A model generated the notes under the pieces. It was given only the letters and a program-made list of their open reading frames with translations. It was not told the origin of the DNA and did no database searches. From positions 17,502 to 81,501 of the forward strand of contig JAECUM010004899.1 in NCBI GenBank assembly GCA_016617855.1: 64,000 nucleotides of DNA, written 5' to 3'. The first letter of the stretch is position 1; each line of letters opens with the position of its first letter. Both the position numbers and the translations under genes were made by a program. This DNA comes from Megalonaias nervosa. Lineage: Eukaryota > Mollusca > Bivalvia > Unionida > Unionidae. Below are positions 25,167 through 37,959 of the stretch, one piece after another.

Positions 25167-26119
25167 TGTTACGTATATGTAATTTAATTACTTGTATGTT
25201 AGTTTTAAATTTTTTTAAAATTTTTATTTCATTACATGTTATTGCAATGATTACTTTATTCACTGGATTTGGCATTTTCCCGGAAAATTCAGTTCAGTTA
25301 TTTTTTGACCTGGTAAATAACCAGTATTACTACATTGTATTTTTAGCTGACCTAGTTCCGGACCTTGATTCAGAATTGGTAAACAACTTTTTTATTTTAT
25401 TTCCTAGAGTGAAAATCATTGGTCCTAATCAAGGTCATACTTGGCTTGCGTGTCAGTTCTATGTAAACATTTTTTAAAGATGTTTTATTCAATCTTATAG
25501 ATCCGTTAGTAGAATCAAATTCGTCCATGGCGTACGTAACAGCCGACCTGTGTTGTTACTACGCCGTTCGAACTAAGTGACCAGTGACCCCATCACGTGA
25601 TCTTAAATTGCAGGTGAAAACTGATATTTTATAGTGATTTCAGTCAGTCGTAAATCATACCTTTGGGCTCAAAGGTATTATCTTGTTTTTGCCAGTTTGA
25701 ATTGAGTTTTTATTTAAAATAATTTTTTTTCCCGTGGAGACCTTATCTAGTGTTCATCAAAATTCTTGGACAAAGATATTTGCTGAAAAGTATTCGGAAT
25801 TCCAAAACCGGAATATTATTTTTAGTGATTCAACAAGGAACTGTTGACACGACAACACAGAACAGGATATAGAAGACGTCATCGCCTTCCACCTTCGAAT
25901 TTCATCGGAATTCGAACTTTGATTCATTTAGAACTTTTTAGTGATAGGACTTATATTTCTAAATTCTAGGATTAATTTTTGGATTAGGTTCACAAACCGT
26001 AAGTCCTTTTTCATATTTTTCCTTGTTTTCTAGGGAAATAAATTATTCTGTTAAAATTTACAAAGCTTGTTGGCTTCACTCTTTTCTTTGTTCCTTTGTA
26101 CGAGCTTAGACACGTAACA
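25167..26119 (+). repeat. Complete 3' LTR (953 bp)
   Basis: Begins tgttacgtatatgtaattta and ends cacgtaaca (TG...CA). Its first ~130 bases match the truncated 5' LTR with a handful of changes, and its last ~66 match window positions 1-70. An aataaa near 26037 may be the polyadenylation signal. Confidence 0.9.
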
Positions 26120-26417
26120 TATGTCTTAGTGATTCTAACGTGTCAGATACCAATTACAATATTTACACGTCTTCACACTGAACACACTCGGTGACTTTCA
26201 CTATATCGTCTTCAAAAAAGACATGTTAATGTTGTGTGACATTTTCAACCAATTTGTATAGCGCTCAGTAACCTGAAAGCAGCTTAATATTCCAGAGGAA
26301 ACAACTGATGATGCAATGCTAATGATATCAGGTATTAAACATTAATTTTAGACAGATACTGGCATGTTTCTGATGATTGTTAAAGGAATCAGCAGTGGTA
26401 TGATTCCACGCAATTAT

Positions 26418-26730
26418 GCAGGTGACCTAAGTGGTTATTGCGTACACATAGTATGCGTGAGGTCGCGGGTTCGACCGCCGGCCGAATCATATCAAAGACT
26501 TGCAAAAATGGTACTATCGGCCGCCTCGATTAGCGCTCATAATTAAGAGGTTAGTGTTAGGATTAATCGGCCTGGTGTCAGAATAATGTGACTGGGTGGG
26601 ACATGACGCTACATGTTCGATGCATGATGCTCCAGTGCTAGAGATCACTATAAATTGCCACGCTGCAGACATCGTGGCGAAATGACTAAAATGTTAAAGG
26701 TACATTTAAAAAGTCTAAGTTATACACACA
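26418..26730 (+). mobile_element. tRNA-derived SINE, copy B
   Basis: Same family as 8790-9108, now on the plus strand: A-box gacctaagtggtta, B-box-like ggttcgaccgc, body with cggcctggtgtcag and a tail ending in a short CA run. A 7-bp duplication caattat (26411-26417 and 26731-26737) flanks it. It landed about 300 bases downstream of the retrotransposon. Confidence 0.8.
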
Positions 26731-26739
26731 CAATTATAC

Positions 26740-29700
26740 CGAGACAAATAAAGACTATTATGTTGGCTATGATAGAAAGATAGAATGTGTTGCTGACTTC
26801 GAAAAGTCAAGGTCAAGTTTATCAATCATTCATTTTGGCAATATTATATACCAAAATGTATATGGTTGCACCATGGGCGATGTCTGCTTGTTGAACATTT
26901 CACATTGCCATGTGATGAATAACTTGAATGGTTAGATAAATACTTGCAAGAGAGTCATTATGCTTGTGAGGAAGGGTGGTATTTTAAAAGCTGATTTGCA
27001 GATGTCAACTGATTTACACAACCATTTCAAGGACTACCGGGTTGCTCCAGAGACACTTGTACCGGAGGCGAATGATTGGAATACCCAGAAAAATAAAATA
27101 AATTAATAAATTATTTTCAAGTTACTGGATCAATTGTGCTACAACAACTGAGTAATACTGAAAAACAAAAGTAAACATGTAATACATTTATGAAACACCT
27201 AGCTTTACCTGAGATTGTGATTCATATTGAAACAGATAGATAGAGTTGTCTTGGTTGAGCAGCGAACATTCTTTGATGAAGTTAGTTTTTGAAATCATTG
27301 GTAGTGTTTTATTTCACTCGTTGCTCATATTGATGAATATATAAGTGTTGAGGTAAGCAAATGAAATATCTCCACAAGAGGACAATAGTTAAATATATCC
27401 AGTTGGAAATAAATCTTTTCAAGTGCCTGAACTATATTGTTTGCTAGGAGGACAAAGTACATGATGACTTTAAAAAAATCATAAATATCGAACTAACTGA
27501 ACCTATTTATGGCGGATTTCCTATGCTTGAGCTGTCGAGATGGTTGAGGCATGAAATAAAGAGCAAATACTAAAAGAATAAAAAATACATACGTCTAGAA
27601 GAGAATTGATTACTTATGTTTGGATTTTGTTTCTTTAAATGTTCACCTGACCATCCTAAACAAACAAATACACATTTGCTAAAATTTAATTAAACAGACC
27701 AGACCTTGTTAACGAATTTGATGAAACTTTCCATTGTAAATTGCCTAGTTCCAAGGCATTTTGTTGTATTATAATTGAGGTGACAGTTTGTATATAAGTT
27801 GGAAATAATAAAATTATTTAATTTCTACTTAACGTTCAGTTGTGTTGAGATAAAATGTGAGAGAAATCATTGATTTAAAAATATTCATTGGAATTACAAA
27901 GTACTCGTTGACATTGTGGACTAAATCACTATTTTGGCGCTGTTGTGAGTTCATTCAAGGGTATTCTGGATTAAAACATTGTGATACATCAAGACTGTTG
28001 GCATGGCAACTCATCCAAGACTATTGACACATCAGCACATTTAATACTGGAATTAATTTGGAACGCTCTACACTTTTGAACTTCTCATCGAACTTTAGGA
28101 TTATTTAGGAGCTAATTGACAATACCGTATGTTCATTTCAAATGTCCATTTTGAAATCTACGGACATAAGCTATTTGTTGAATTTTAATAAACTTGTTTG
28201 TTTTTCTTTTTCTGCTACTTAGTTAAAGATCATGGAGTCGTAACAGAGAACATTTAACGCCATTTAACACCTTTTGAAATTGTATGCCTGCAAGTAATAT
28301 ACCAAATACTGGATATTTCTATAAACTAAAAGTTAACTTTATCCAAACTAAATTCAAGCTTCTATTGTATCAGCATTGTAATTGCTTTTTTTTCTCATGT
28401 TCAAACGTCTCTATCTGAAGACGAACAATAAATGAGATACATTGTGTCAAAAATAAAGTTGTACGATTGATGAAAGAACATTAAAATGAAATATGTCCCC
28501 CACCCAAAGTTACGTTTTCGTCACAATCAGGAAAAGACAGTATGTTTTAAATGAGCAAGGCAACATCGCATACAAATATTAAATCCTTCCAATTTTCTAA
28601 GCTGAGTCACTGGCTGTGATACAATGTTAACCCATGTATTAGTTCCATAACGTTTATATCTAGTCTTCAGTATAAATTTATGTTAAGTCATAGAATTGTA
28701 TGTGCAAATTTACACACTGGGAATCGTTATGTGACGTTGTTTTGATTGAGTTGTCTGTTCGTCCCACTTTTTGCTTAAGTTCAAGATTTAAGGTAGACCA
28801 TAAGCTTGAGTCTCACAGCAATTTACCGTATAAAAACATCCTATTCTACTTGCTTCGTGTTTCTTTAAAAGGAACGTTTGCAAAACTTATCTGAAGATAT
28901 CTAGTCATGCTTTCCAGTAGAATCTTACAATAGCTGAAACACTTGAAACACCGAGAATAAATGCACAAGTGGGTTTTTTGTTTGTTTGTTTGTTTTAAAG
29001 ATGCTTCTGAAAAACTTGAATATCAGTATTTAATTTATATGGAAAAGTGAAAGGTTGTCGTAATTAATTTATTTCTGGTTCGATTAATGCGTACATTTCA
29101 CCTTGAGCTCTAGGTTAAAAAAATTAATACGGGTATAGGTCGGTAAGATGATTGCTGTATGTATGGAACATGCAATATTCGCCACCTGGACAACCAGACA
29201 AAGTCAAACATTGTGATATAAATCCAAAGTTAGATATTGTCATTAAGTATAGAAAATACAAGAATTACAACTGTAGAAAAAGAACCCCACACACACATGA
29301 ATAAAGTTAATAAAGGCTAGATAGAATTAACTTTTGTTTCTACCTGAAGCCCTATTTATATATGAATGTGTTCATAGCCGGGTACAGTAAGTTTGTGTGT
29401 AATTTCTTTCAAGTAGACACGAAGACACGAAGAAATTGTTATGTATCTATTGCATTAGACATTACTTTCATTCGTTCTATACATTTTTAATCAACTTTCA
29501 TCCGTGTTATATAGTCATAAGCGATCTTTCCATAGTGCATCATACGCTGTTGCGTCAAAATGATGTCCGTTACAATTGCGGCACATAATGATTTGAATTA
29601 TATACTTAACAATATATAAAAGTATCGATGAAGTATTATTAATATTCCTTCGTTCTTTTATTGCTTTTACATTTCCTAACAATATTCTAATATTTGAAGA

Positions 29701-31475
29701 TGTGAAGAGACAAGATTTCCCATCATGCCACTTCTGGCAAGCAGACAAGTATTTTTCGGGTTAGAACAATGAATAAAAACCAGTATCGTTTACGCATATA
29801 TATTTTAATTTTTCCAAAACATATTTGAAGTTTGAAGTTTGTCCACAGTATTACATTGTCAACTCTATGTGGTGTATCGCTCAATCGGACTGAATGTTAA
29901 AGCTCAGTGTGGGGTATCGCTCAATCGGACTTACGTTACGGTCGGATACGGGAAAACACAATTTCTTGTAACATATATTAGTTTATCCCAAACATGAATT
30001 TTCCTTAATCGCTGTTATTTATGTGATAAATACGTGCATATGATTAAAGTTGTGTAGAACGTACGAAAGGGGTGGAAGGGGTGTTTTTGCTATGTTACGC
30101 TTTGAATCGGCTGATGCATAATAATAAATATTGTTCTCCTGTGTAAATATATACATCGACCTTAACCATAGCACAGAGAGAAAGGAATCATAATATTGAT
30201 TGCTGATTAATAGGATCATTAATTTTGGAGTCAGAGTTCCTTGGAAAAACATCGACGTCAGAAAGTGTTGTTCGTAACTCGAAATTCGGACCTACAGTTA
30301 GAATGCCTTGTCCTTTACAATGCATATGATTGTTTCCATTAATATCATAGAAATGAGTCAATATATGTATTAAATTCAAATTAAATTCATTAAATCAAAA
30401 TGAAGTAATACAATCAGTCAATCAGTTAAATTGTTTCAATTAATATAATACAGATGGTGCAATAAATAAATTTGAAAAAATAAATGGGTACGCGAATTAA
30501 TAAATTTTGGATATTGGGGCTGAAGCTAGGAAGTCTGGTCATAGCAAGGCATTAAAGTGCCTCTAAGATTGTATTGGATTTTACTTGCTTCAATCAACTG
30601 TAATATAGTCTATTATCCACTTGATCAAAATGTCTGCTGTATAAATATTTGACAAGTTTAGTTTAAAACCCGGAACAATTGTTTGCAGATGTCGGTCAGT
30701 GCAGAAGTGTCGATCAATATAAACTCTGGAAGGAAATTGATTTCATTGCTATCCATAAATCATACACTGTACCATACCAAGAATGTGATTGATTAATGCC
30801 AAGCTGCAATTTGTCATTGATTCCCAAAGTTGAAGCGTATCATGGTTTCTGAACGAAAAAAGTTAATTATTGCATTATTTGCCTGTTATAACTAGTTTCT
30901 ATATCAGTCAAGACTGATGTTGTAAACACAATTGATCACAGCGCTTTGAACTCATAATCGTTATTTCTTAGATGTGACAGTTTCAGGTTCGCGAGAAAAA
31001 CAACGTGTTCTGTAAAATGGAGATCGATAATTTTTGAGTGTATTTTGCATGGATATTCAGTATTGTGATAAAATCTGAGAGAGAGAGAGAGAGAGATATG
31101 GTTGGGTGTGTGTGTGCTACCGATGCTTTCTGATTGAAGGGAAAGAACTCACATGATATATATTTACCAAGTAAATATGCCAGGTTCACTTTCTATTATT
31201 TTAAACTGTATGTTGTCACAGTTTCTCCCTGAAAGAGGAAGAAGAAAACGAAGAAGAAGAAGAAAAATAAAACGAAGACGATGATACCGGTTATTATTAT
31301 TATTATTATTGATATTCTACCAATACGTATAATGTAGTTTTATCAAAAGACTGGTTTGCTTGCTGCCTATTGCGTCTCAGTTACATTTTATAGTATCTTG
31401 ACTGCATATGTGGGTGTGTTGCCTTTGGTAACAGGTCGGTCACAAGGCTTATAGCAAGCCGCCCTACAATTCGCA
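26740..31475. other. Intergenic DNA; one possible LTR end
   Basis: No gene is supported. Around 28190-28246 aataaacttg...gagtcgtaaca resembles the 3' end of another LTR, but no matching start was found. A direct repeat gtatcgctcaatcggact occurs twice at 29873 and 29917, and (GA)n lies at 31078-31096. Confidence 0.4.
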
Positions 31476-31479
31476 TAAT

Positions 31480-31996
31480 AACTGCTAGGCAGATATGAAA
31501 AGAGTGACCAGAGATGATTGAATAAGATTGTCACGGGTGATAAAGCATGGATTTGCTTGAGTGAAACAGACCCAAGAGAAAATAATAAGTTTCTACTGCA
31601 GGAAGCGAGCAGAGGTCACAAATTGCTCGAAATATCAGACTGTCAAGAGAGTTTTATGTGCATTATTTTTCATTGCAAGAGTCCTTTCGTTCAGGTACCG
31701 GTGTCTGACTCTGATAGTGTCAATGAACATTTGCACGTCTCTAAATTGTGTTGGTGACAGACTTCCTGAAGAAGTAGGGTATCCAGATTCCTCCACCTAC
31801 TCCATACAAGCCTGCTTTACCTCCAGATTATTTTTGACTGAATCCCGATATTAATGATTGGCTGTGCGGCTGACGATTTCAAAGCCTTCATGTGGTTGGA
31901 AGTGTATAAACAGCATACATCACAGTGAATACAAAATGGCTTTTAAAAACGTAATAAACAGATTGAGAAAGTGCGTGCAGGTGCATGGGGAGTAAG
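31480..31996 (+). pseudogene. Mariner-type transposase remnant
   Basis: Pieces of an IS630/Tc1/mariner transposase in several frames. LLGRYEKSDQR is followed by a stop and then IVTGDKAWI, which holds the second-domain VTGDE-like motif with Glu changed to Lys. Next come VKRVLCA and VQVPVSDSDSVN, then a proline-rich PPPTPYKPALPPDYF block that corresponds to the usual HPPYSPDLAP. FKNVINRLRKCVQVHGE lies at the end. Frameshifts and stops make it dead. No terminal inverted repeats were identified. Confidence 0.75.
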
Positions 31997-32355
31997 GTGT
32001 CGAGATGAATTTGACGCATTACTTACTATTTAAGCATTGTGTTGTACAGTATACTCAATAATCACAACATTTTTAAATATCTTTGCTACATATTTTATAC
32101 TTATATATGATTATCATGGATTTGACCAAGTCACATTAAACTTAGAAAAAACAAAATGTCTGTAAAATCTAGTGCCAAAGACTGAAAAGACTTTATTTTG
32201 CCAAAATAAAATTTGGATATAAATACATTATTAAGTAATCGATATCACTTGAATACTATTCAACTAATCGCATTTGCACAGACAGATACTAAATTGGAAG
32301 CAGAAGAGGATCGGAAAAAGTTTAAGTCGTTGTGCTCGCTAACAAGTATCACTCT

Positions 32356-32478
32356 TATAATTACATTGTCTGGAAAGACACAGTATAATTGTCTTGTCTG
32401 GAAACGAAACAGCAAAATTACCTTGTCTGAAAACAAAACGGTATAATTACATTGTCTGGCAAAGATACAGTGCAATTT
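32356..32478. repeat. Minisatellite, unit ~35 bp, four degenerate copies
   Basis: A phrase of the type ataattacattgtctggaaa recurs four times, spaced by about 35 bases. Confidence 0.8.
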
Positions 32479-33936
32479 TGAACCCCCTGACTGCTAAACA
32501 GTATATAATGATGTGAAGATTTAATCACTATGAGACATATTTTAAGCGACATCGCTTCTAAATTCCATGTTTTCGGCACTTAACATCTTGTATTTTATTT
32601 AAATTTATAATTTGTATGTTAAATGTGAAAGTATATCATGGAAAGATATAAACAGAAAATGCTTCGCTAACAAAAGATCGGTATAAAGTATGCATGTATA
32701 AATGGTGTTGATTGACAAGTGAGTACACTAATGATTATTTATTGACGGTAAAAAGAAAGATTCCAAAATGGAAATATAACAGTTGTAAAAACTCTACATA
32801 GATACAACTTTAAAAAATTAATGAAAGCTATAGTTATATACGTTAAAGACAAAAGATCAAATGTACAAATTATGTTCATGACATGTAAAACGTAAAGTGA
32901 AGAAATAAAAATCCTGATGTATCGGCTGATTGTTTTAAAAATTAAACTATATTCTTTAAAATGTTCAACATCTTCCTTGGTGGTATATCTTAAAGTTATT
33001 AATTTAATTCACATCATAGCAAGAAGGCTAGCAACAGAACGTTAGAAGCTAACAGTATTCAATGTGATTGAAAGTGATGGAATGAAAGATGGTTGCGTTC
33101 AAAGTGAACTGCGGTGTTAATGCATTTGTCTGAGATAGAGTGCTATAAAACAAAAGCCATCAGCAAACACTGGAAAGAAATAGTTATCATTTGTCTTCAA
33201 ATCAACGTGACACATGACTTAAAGATTACAAACTACTATCTGCACCTGTAATTTCTGCTCTTCATATTGGACTCACTCCCAAAATATAATTTGACAGTAT
33301 TTTGTACTGGAATTAAGTGAGGAATGTCCATGAAATAATCCTTTCCCAGATGGCGTAGTGAAGCAACACGATAGCACCTACATACTATACAGTAATGTGG
33401 TCAGCTTTGGTATGTATTGCTTTTGTGCTACGCCCACCCCCGACTCCAATTCGTGTACTGAATGAAAACATTAATAGCAATGAAACAAGGCCAGCTAAAC
33501 TGAACTAATAGAACCAACAAAACCAATACATCCGTCTACCAATGAATGTCGAAATGTTGCTAGTGTCGGTTGAATCAAACAAGGAAAATTGACATCAGTG
33601 TGAATGCGTGCACTATTTAACCAGCTATGGACTAACCATGTCAGCATTCAAAGGGTGGGCAGATGCATTGATATTAGCTTGACCCGACCCCAAGTCCGTT
33701 TCATTTCAAGCAAAGCTAGAAGTTTAAAATGTTACACCATGCGAAGTAATCCATAATGAACTTATGTATTTCAAAAGAAGAGATGTAATGTTAATTGTTT
33801 TATTTAAAGACAGAAACAGTAATATTGCTTGTTGAAGCAACAAACGAACAATTATCTTTATAAAAAGGCAATGCACAATAAATAATAATTTAAAGACCAC
33901 ACAACGATATATCAAACGAGATGTCATTTAGTGTAC

Positions 33937-34016
<80 letters not shown>

Positions 34017-35185
34017 GATGATAACCTGGAAAGTGTATTAGAGTTTCAATCCCCACAGTTCATATTTTAATCTTTTAAATAACCTTGCAGTTTATTAAAC
34101 ATCTGCGGAACTCCCTACTTCAGTTTAAAATAAAATTGCCTTATTATTTCGAAGTAATCATTGAAACATATTCACTTTTTCCCTGTGGTAAGGAATATTT
34201 TAAGCTCAGGATAAAAACAAAATATGGAACAAAATGAAATACTTCGTGGTTTATTGGAGCTCAAATTAAAGTTACAGTCTCAGCTAGTCTGGCATATTTT
34301 GATAATTCTGAAATAAGGTACTCAATGTATATCTGAAAGATTTGTCGTTTAAAATAATATACCACTTTAGGATACCAAAACAGGCAGCTCTTGAGAATGA
34401 TGGGCATTCATTTTGTCTTTCTTCTTTGAAGCCGAATAAAATTAAACCTCCATTCTGTCAGCTAGACTCTTCCTTTTAAGCAGTAACTGTTCCAGTCTAT
34501 TGTTGTAATACAGGAAGATAAGTGGAAGTACAAGGTTTGTTTTGGAAGTTGTGGACATTGCTTCGTGGAATAAAGTATAGACCTCTATTTGTATCATCCC
34601 AATATATGTGTTATACTGTTGCTGTTAAATAACGTATTAAAAGAATTATTCCACCTGTCGCAGCGCGTCACCGAAAACAAATACACTGATTCAAAGTATG
34701 AATAATACTTTTCTTCAAATAATTTGAGCAAGAGTGGATACATATAAAATTAGCTATGTTTGTATTATAAACAGCTGAGCCAAATTGATAGAAACTCATA
34801 AAGCCACAAATGACAATGCAAACATATTTCCCGGTAAGCTGGTTTTGTTTGGGTTGATTGTCGATATGTCTGGCTCGGTAATCGGGTGAAGTATTGTTTA
34901 ATTGCGAAGAAATACAAAAGAAAGAAAGAACAAAATAATAAATGAATATGTATAGTGGTATATGGAACTGTTTATTCAAATATGCCAGCGATTTTCAATT
35001 AATAAACGATATCTGCCATACACATTCAGAGAAAATAAATGTGCATTTTGTAATGAAATACTCTGGTTTGTATATATTTCATAACGAGTTCTTGAAATAT
35101 ATCGGTGAGAGAAAATGAAAATGGAAATAGATATGTCCTATGGATGTTATTTAGACATGTATATCCATATTAAGGCCTATTTCCT
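32479..35185. other. Intergenic DNA with a (TA)n tract
   Basis: No supported gene. (TA)n occupies 33941-34012. A (TTC)n tract at 35186-35212 abuts the LINE fragment. Confidence 0.5.
33941..34012. repeat. (TA)n microsatellite
   Basis: About 36 uninterrupted TA units. Confidence 0.97.
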
Positions 35186-35212
35186 TCTTCTTCTTCTTCT
35201 TCTTCTTCTCTC

Positions 35213-36457
35213 AGGATGAATAGATCTTACGTACTCAAAGATATGGCTCTGTTAAGAATGCCTATTAACTTGGTCAACAGGACACAAATTGTGTCCGCAA
35301 ATGGAAAACACTCCAACCCAGTTGATCTATGCTGTAGTGTTCCACAGGGGTCTGTTCTTGGACCTGTTCACTTCATTCTATACAGTCAGCCACTCTCAAG
35401 TGTCATAGATCATCATCCAGTGTCTCACCAATTGTATGCTGATGACACCCAAATATACAAATCTAGCCATCCAGCTGAAGTTGAAGCTACCATCCAAGGC
35501 GTAGAGAGGTGCATTTCCGATGTGAAATCATGGATGACATGTAACAAGTTGCAGATGAATGATGATAAAACTGAAGCCATCCTGATTACAACACAAAGAC
35601 TTTCTCATTCACATCCTTTACCTCAGACAATAAATATCAGCAACACCAACATTAAATTCACACAGTCAGTACTAAACCTCGGTGTCACTCTCGACAGTAC
35701 TCTCTCATTGCACCAACATGTCATGAACATATGCAAGGCTGCATATCTTGAGCTGAGACGAATCAGCTCCATTCGCAAGTATCTTTCAGTTGATGCCACT
35801 AAAACACTTGTGTGTTCCCTAGTACTTTCAAGACTGGACTATTGTAACTCAATTCTGCCTGGTTCGTCTCAATATCTACTTCAGAAACTTCAAAAAGTTC
35901 AAAATACAGCTGCTCGAATCATCCTTAGAGTACCACGATCAGAGCACGCCTCTCCCCTGCTCTGTACCTTACACTGGCTATCCATACGATCCAGAATTAA
36001 ACACAAAATTTGTTCTCTGTGCTACGTTTCATTGACGGGCTCCAGTCCAACATACCTGTCTGACCTCACCCATGTGTACACACCTGCAAGATGCTTACGC
36101 TCCTCTTCTGACACTCGTATTCTCATTACTCCCACTGTGAAGATGAAATCATATGGACAACGCTCTTTTGCATACCAGGGCCCAGCAACGTGGAACGAAT
36201 TGCCCACTGCACTTAGACACAAAAACACAGTGATTTCATTCAAGAGCGCTCTTAAAACTCACCTATTTCAACTGCAAGAACAGACTTAAAGACCTAATAA
36301 TGTATCCTTGCCTTAAATATTTACAGCATATTTTCTGTTTCTACTTTCGTGGTGTTTGTTTTTAATTTTGTAATCATATCATTATATATGTTTTTTAAGT
36401 GTTGTCAGATGTTGTAAAGCGCTTAGAGCTTCTAGAGATTAGGCGCTATACAAAGTC

Positions 36458-36489
<32 letters not shown>

Positions 36490-36495
36490 AAACCC
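35213..36495 (+). mobile_element. 5'-truncated non-LTR retrotransposon (CR1/L2-type)
   Basis: Contains the 3' part of a LINE ORF2, followed by a 3' UTR ending gcgctatacaaagtcctc and an (ATT)n tail at 36466-36489, the usual 3' layout of L2/CR1-type elements. The 5' break lies near 35213, beside a (TTC)n tract. Truncation on insertion is normal for LINEs. Confidence 0.85.
35216..36289 (+). pseudogene. LINE reverse transcriptase, C-terminal part
   Basis: An intact 357-codon frame lacking the endonuclease and RT fingers. The recognisable part starts at about NRTQIVSANGKHSNPVDLCC, then VPQGSVLGP (RT motif 4), YADDTQIY (catalytic), LNLGVTLDSTLSLHQHV, LSRLDYCNSILPG, LQKVQNTAARIIL, LHWLSIRSRIKHKI and the C-terminal FAYQGPATWNELP..SFKSALKTHLF. 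The starting Met is probably not the original start. The lack of stops suggests a fairly recent insertion. Confidence 0.92.
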
Positions 36496-36499
36496 CAAA

Positions 36500-37195
36500 A
36501 CAACAAAATATATGATTAAATTATTGACTCTTTTAACATTAATTTTCCACATGAATTGTGCAAATTGTCAGTGACTGAACTTACGTGACCTATTCGATGT
36601 TCTGTTTCCCCCACACGCTATCATACCTGTTACACTCAACCACAAACGGTAAACGTTTGTAAGAAAACCTCATTATTACAGATAGTGCTAAAATTGTTAA
36701 GAAGCCATTTAACTGTCATAACAATTATAATCATGTTTGAAAAAAATAAATTAGTCAGGCATTGATTTGTCAGTCCTAAATTAAATGATAATCGGGATTT
36801 GCCTATTTAGATTGTAAGGGAAATGGTGTCTATTTTTGTTTATTTCTACATTCAGACGTGAATTTGTGTGTTTGCAAGCCTGCAAGCAAACTCACAATCA
36901 GTAAAACTTTCTGTTCAATGATGTTACGTTTTGAAGTCTTTTGGGCCGTTCCCTCTTGTAGATAAAGTGCCCCCACCCCAACAATATTCATTGTATCACT
37001 TCGCACAAGAAATGTGTTAAGAAATTAAAATCTCTTCATTTTCGAATGAAAAAAGTCATTAATTTGACAACAATACACAACCTGCAACATTATATAATGA
37101 ATCTAAATTTGTAAAAAGAGCTGCCCTGAAAGTATTATAAAGTTTGGAATTTTATTTCATCGATGCAGCAGTTAAGTTAATCTCATTAACACAGA

Positions 37196-37273
<78 letters not shown>

Positions 37274-37531
37274 CTATGCAAATCGAAGGTTCTTGCCTTA
37301 AAAGATGTCTATTATCAAGAACATGTACTCTTTTTCAGTAGGTATGAGGAAGGTGAACAAACTCGGAGAAAGAAAGATAATAACAAAACATTATCAAATT
37401 CTAGATTGCCTATAAGATTACCAGTCTCATTTCACATTTATCATTTTAACAAACTGTTGTCTGGTTATCATTATTTGATGCTGAATTTCCTTTTTGATTG
37501 CTTCTTCCATTTCTTCTTTTTCTTCTTCTTC

Positions 37532-37576
<45 letters not shown>

Positions 37577-37840
37577 TATCAAAAATAATGCTCACGTTGA
37601 TTACACACAAAATAATTCACTCAGATATATTTTTGAAACGTTGAAAACTATCACCAGTGTCTAGTTCTACTCAGTACAATGCAAGCGTACACGTGCTCTC
37701 AGTCTTACCCTGTATCGTCTTGACTCCATTCAATCTATTTAAATGTCTTCTTCTGGTACAGGGTCAAATTGTCACGGTGTATGCTTATTGGACTACCTTA
37801 AAGGTGGGTATTGATCAAACAGTGTCTATAAGAGTTGCAT
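36500..37840. other. Intergenic DNA with microsatellites
   Basis: (TA)n at 37198-37271 and (ATT)n at 37530-37573. ORFs reading Tyr-Ile or Ile repeats here are microsatellite artefacts. No gene seen. Confidence 0.6.
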
Positions 37841-37844
37841 GTAA

Positions 37845-37950
37845 CTGAATGGCACAATCGATGATTCTATCTATAAGTATCGATTGTGCCATTCAGTGCT
37901 TATAATATGGCACAATCGATGATTCTATCTAGAAGTATCGATTATGCCAT
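37845..37950. repeat. Two tandem hairpin units
   Basis: Unit 1: an 18-base arm (37845-37862, ctgaatggcacaatcgat), a 16-base loop, and a perfect complementary arm (37879-37896). Unit 2: 14-base arms 37907-37920 and 37937-37950, the same loop with one change, and one arm mismatch. The units are about 60 bases apart. They may be transposon ends, a tiny foldback element or an RNA structure. Confidence 0.9.
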
Positions 37951-37959
37951 TCAGTGCAT

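Larger units (their letters stand above)
20248..26119 (+). mobile_element. Gmr1-like Ty3/gypsy LTR retrotransposon, decayed
   Basis: A 5.9-kb element flanked by TATG on both sides (20244-20247 and 26120-26123). The order read along the plus strand is truncated 5' LTR, tRNA-Pro-type primer site, gag with zinc knuckle, aspartic protease, integrase, reverse transcriptase, RNase H, G-rich polypurine tract, 3' LTR. The RT is clearly Ty3/gypsy-type, yet integrase precedes it as in copia. That order is the hallmark of the Gmr1 group (first described in Atlantic cod). Every ORF has stops or frameshifts, and integrase catalytic residues are altered, so the copy is dead. Confidence 0.9.

Noticed and set aside
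26418..26492. Functional tRNA gene
   Set aside because: Same SINE family as 8790-9108; B-box degraded.
28190..28246. Solo LTR ending gagtcgtaaca
   Set aside because: The end resembles an LTR 3' terminus, but no start, TSD or second copy was found in the window.
36022..36243. Minus ORF inside the LINE
   Set aside because: Antisense shadow of the LINE RT C-terminus.
37144..37588. ORFs with Ile-Tyr and poly-Ile repeats
   Set aside because: Translation of (TA)n and (ATT)n; no non-repetitive protein content.
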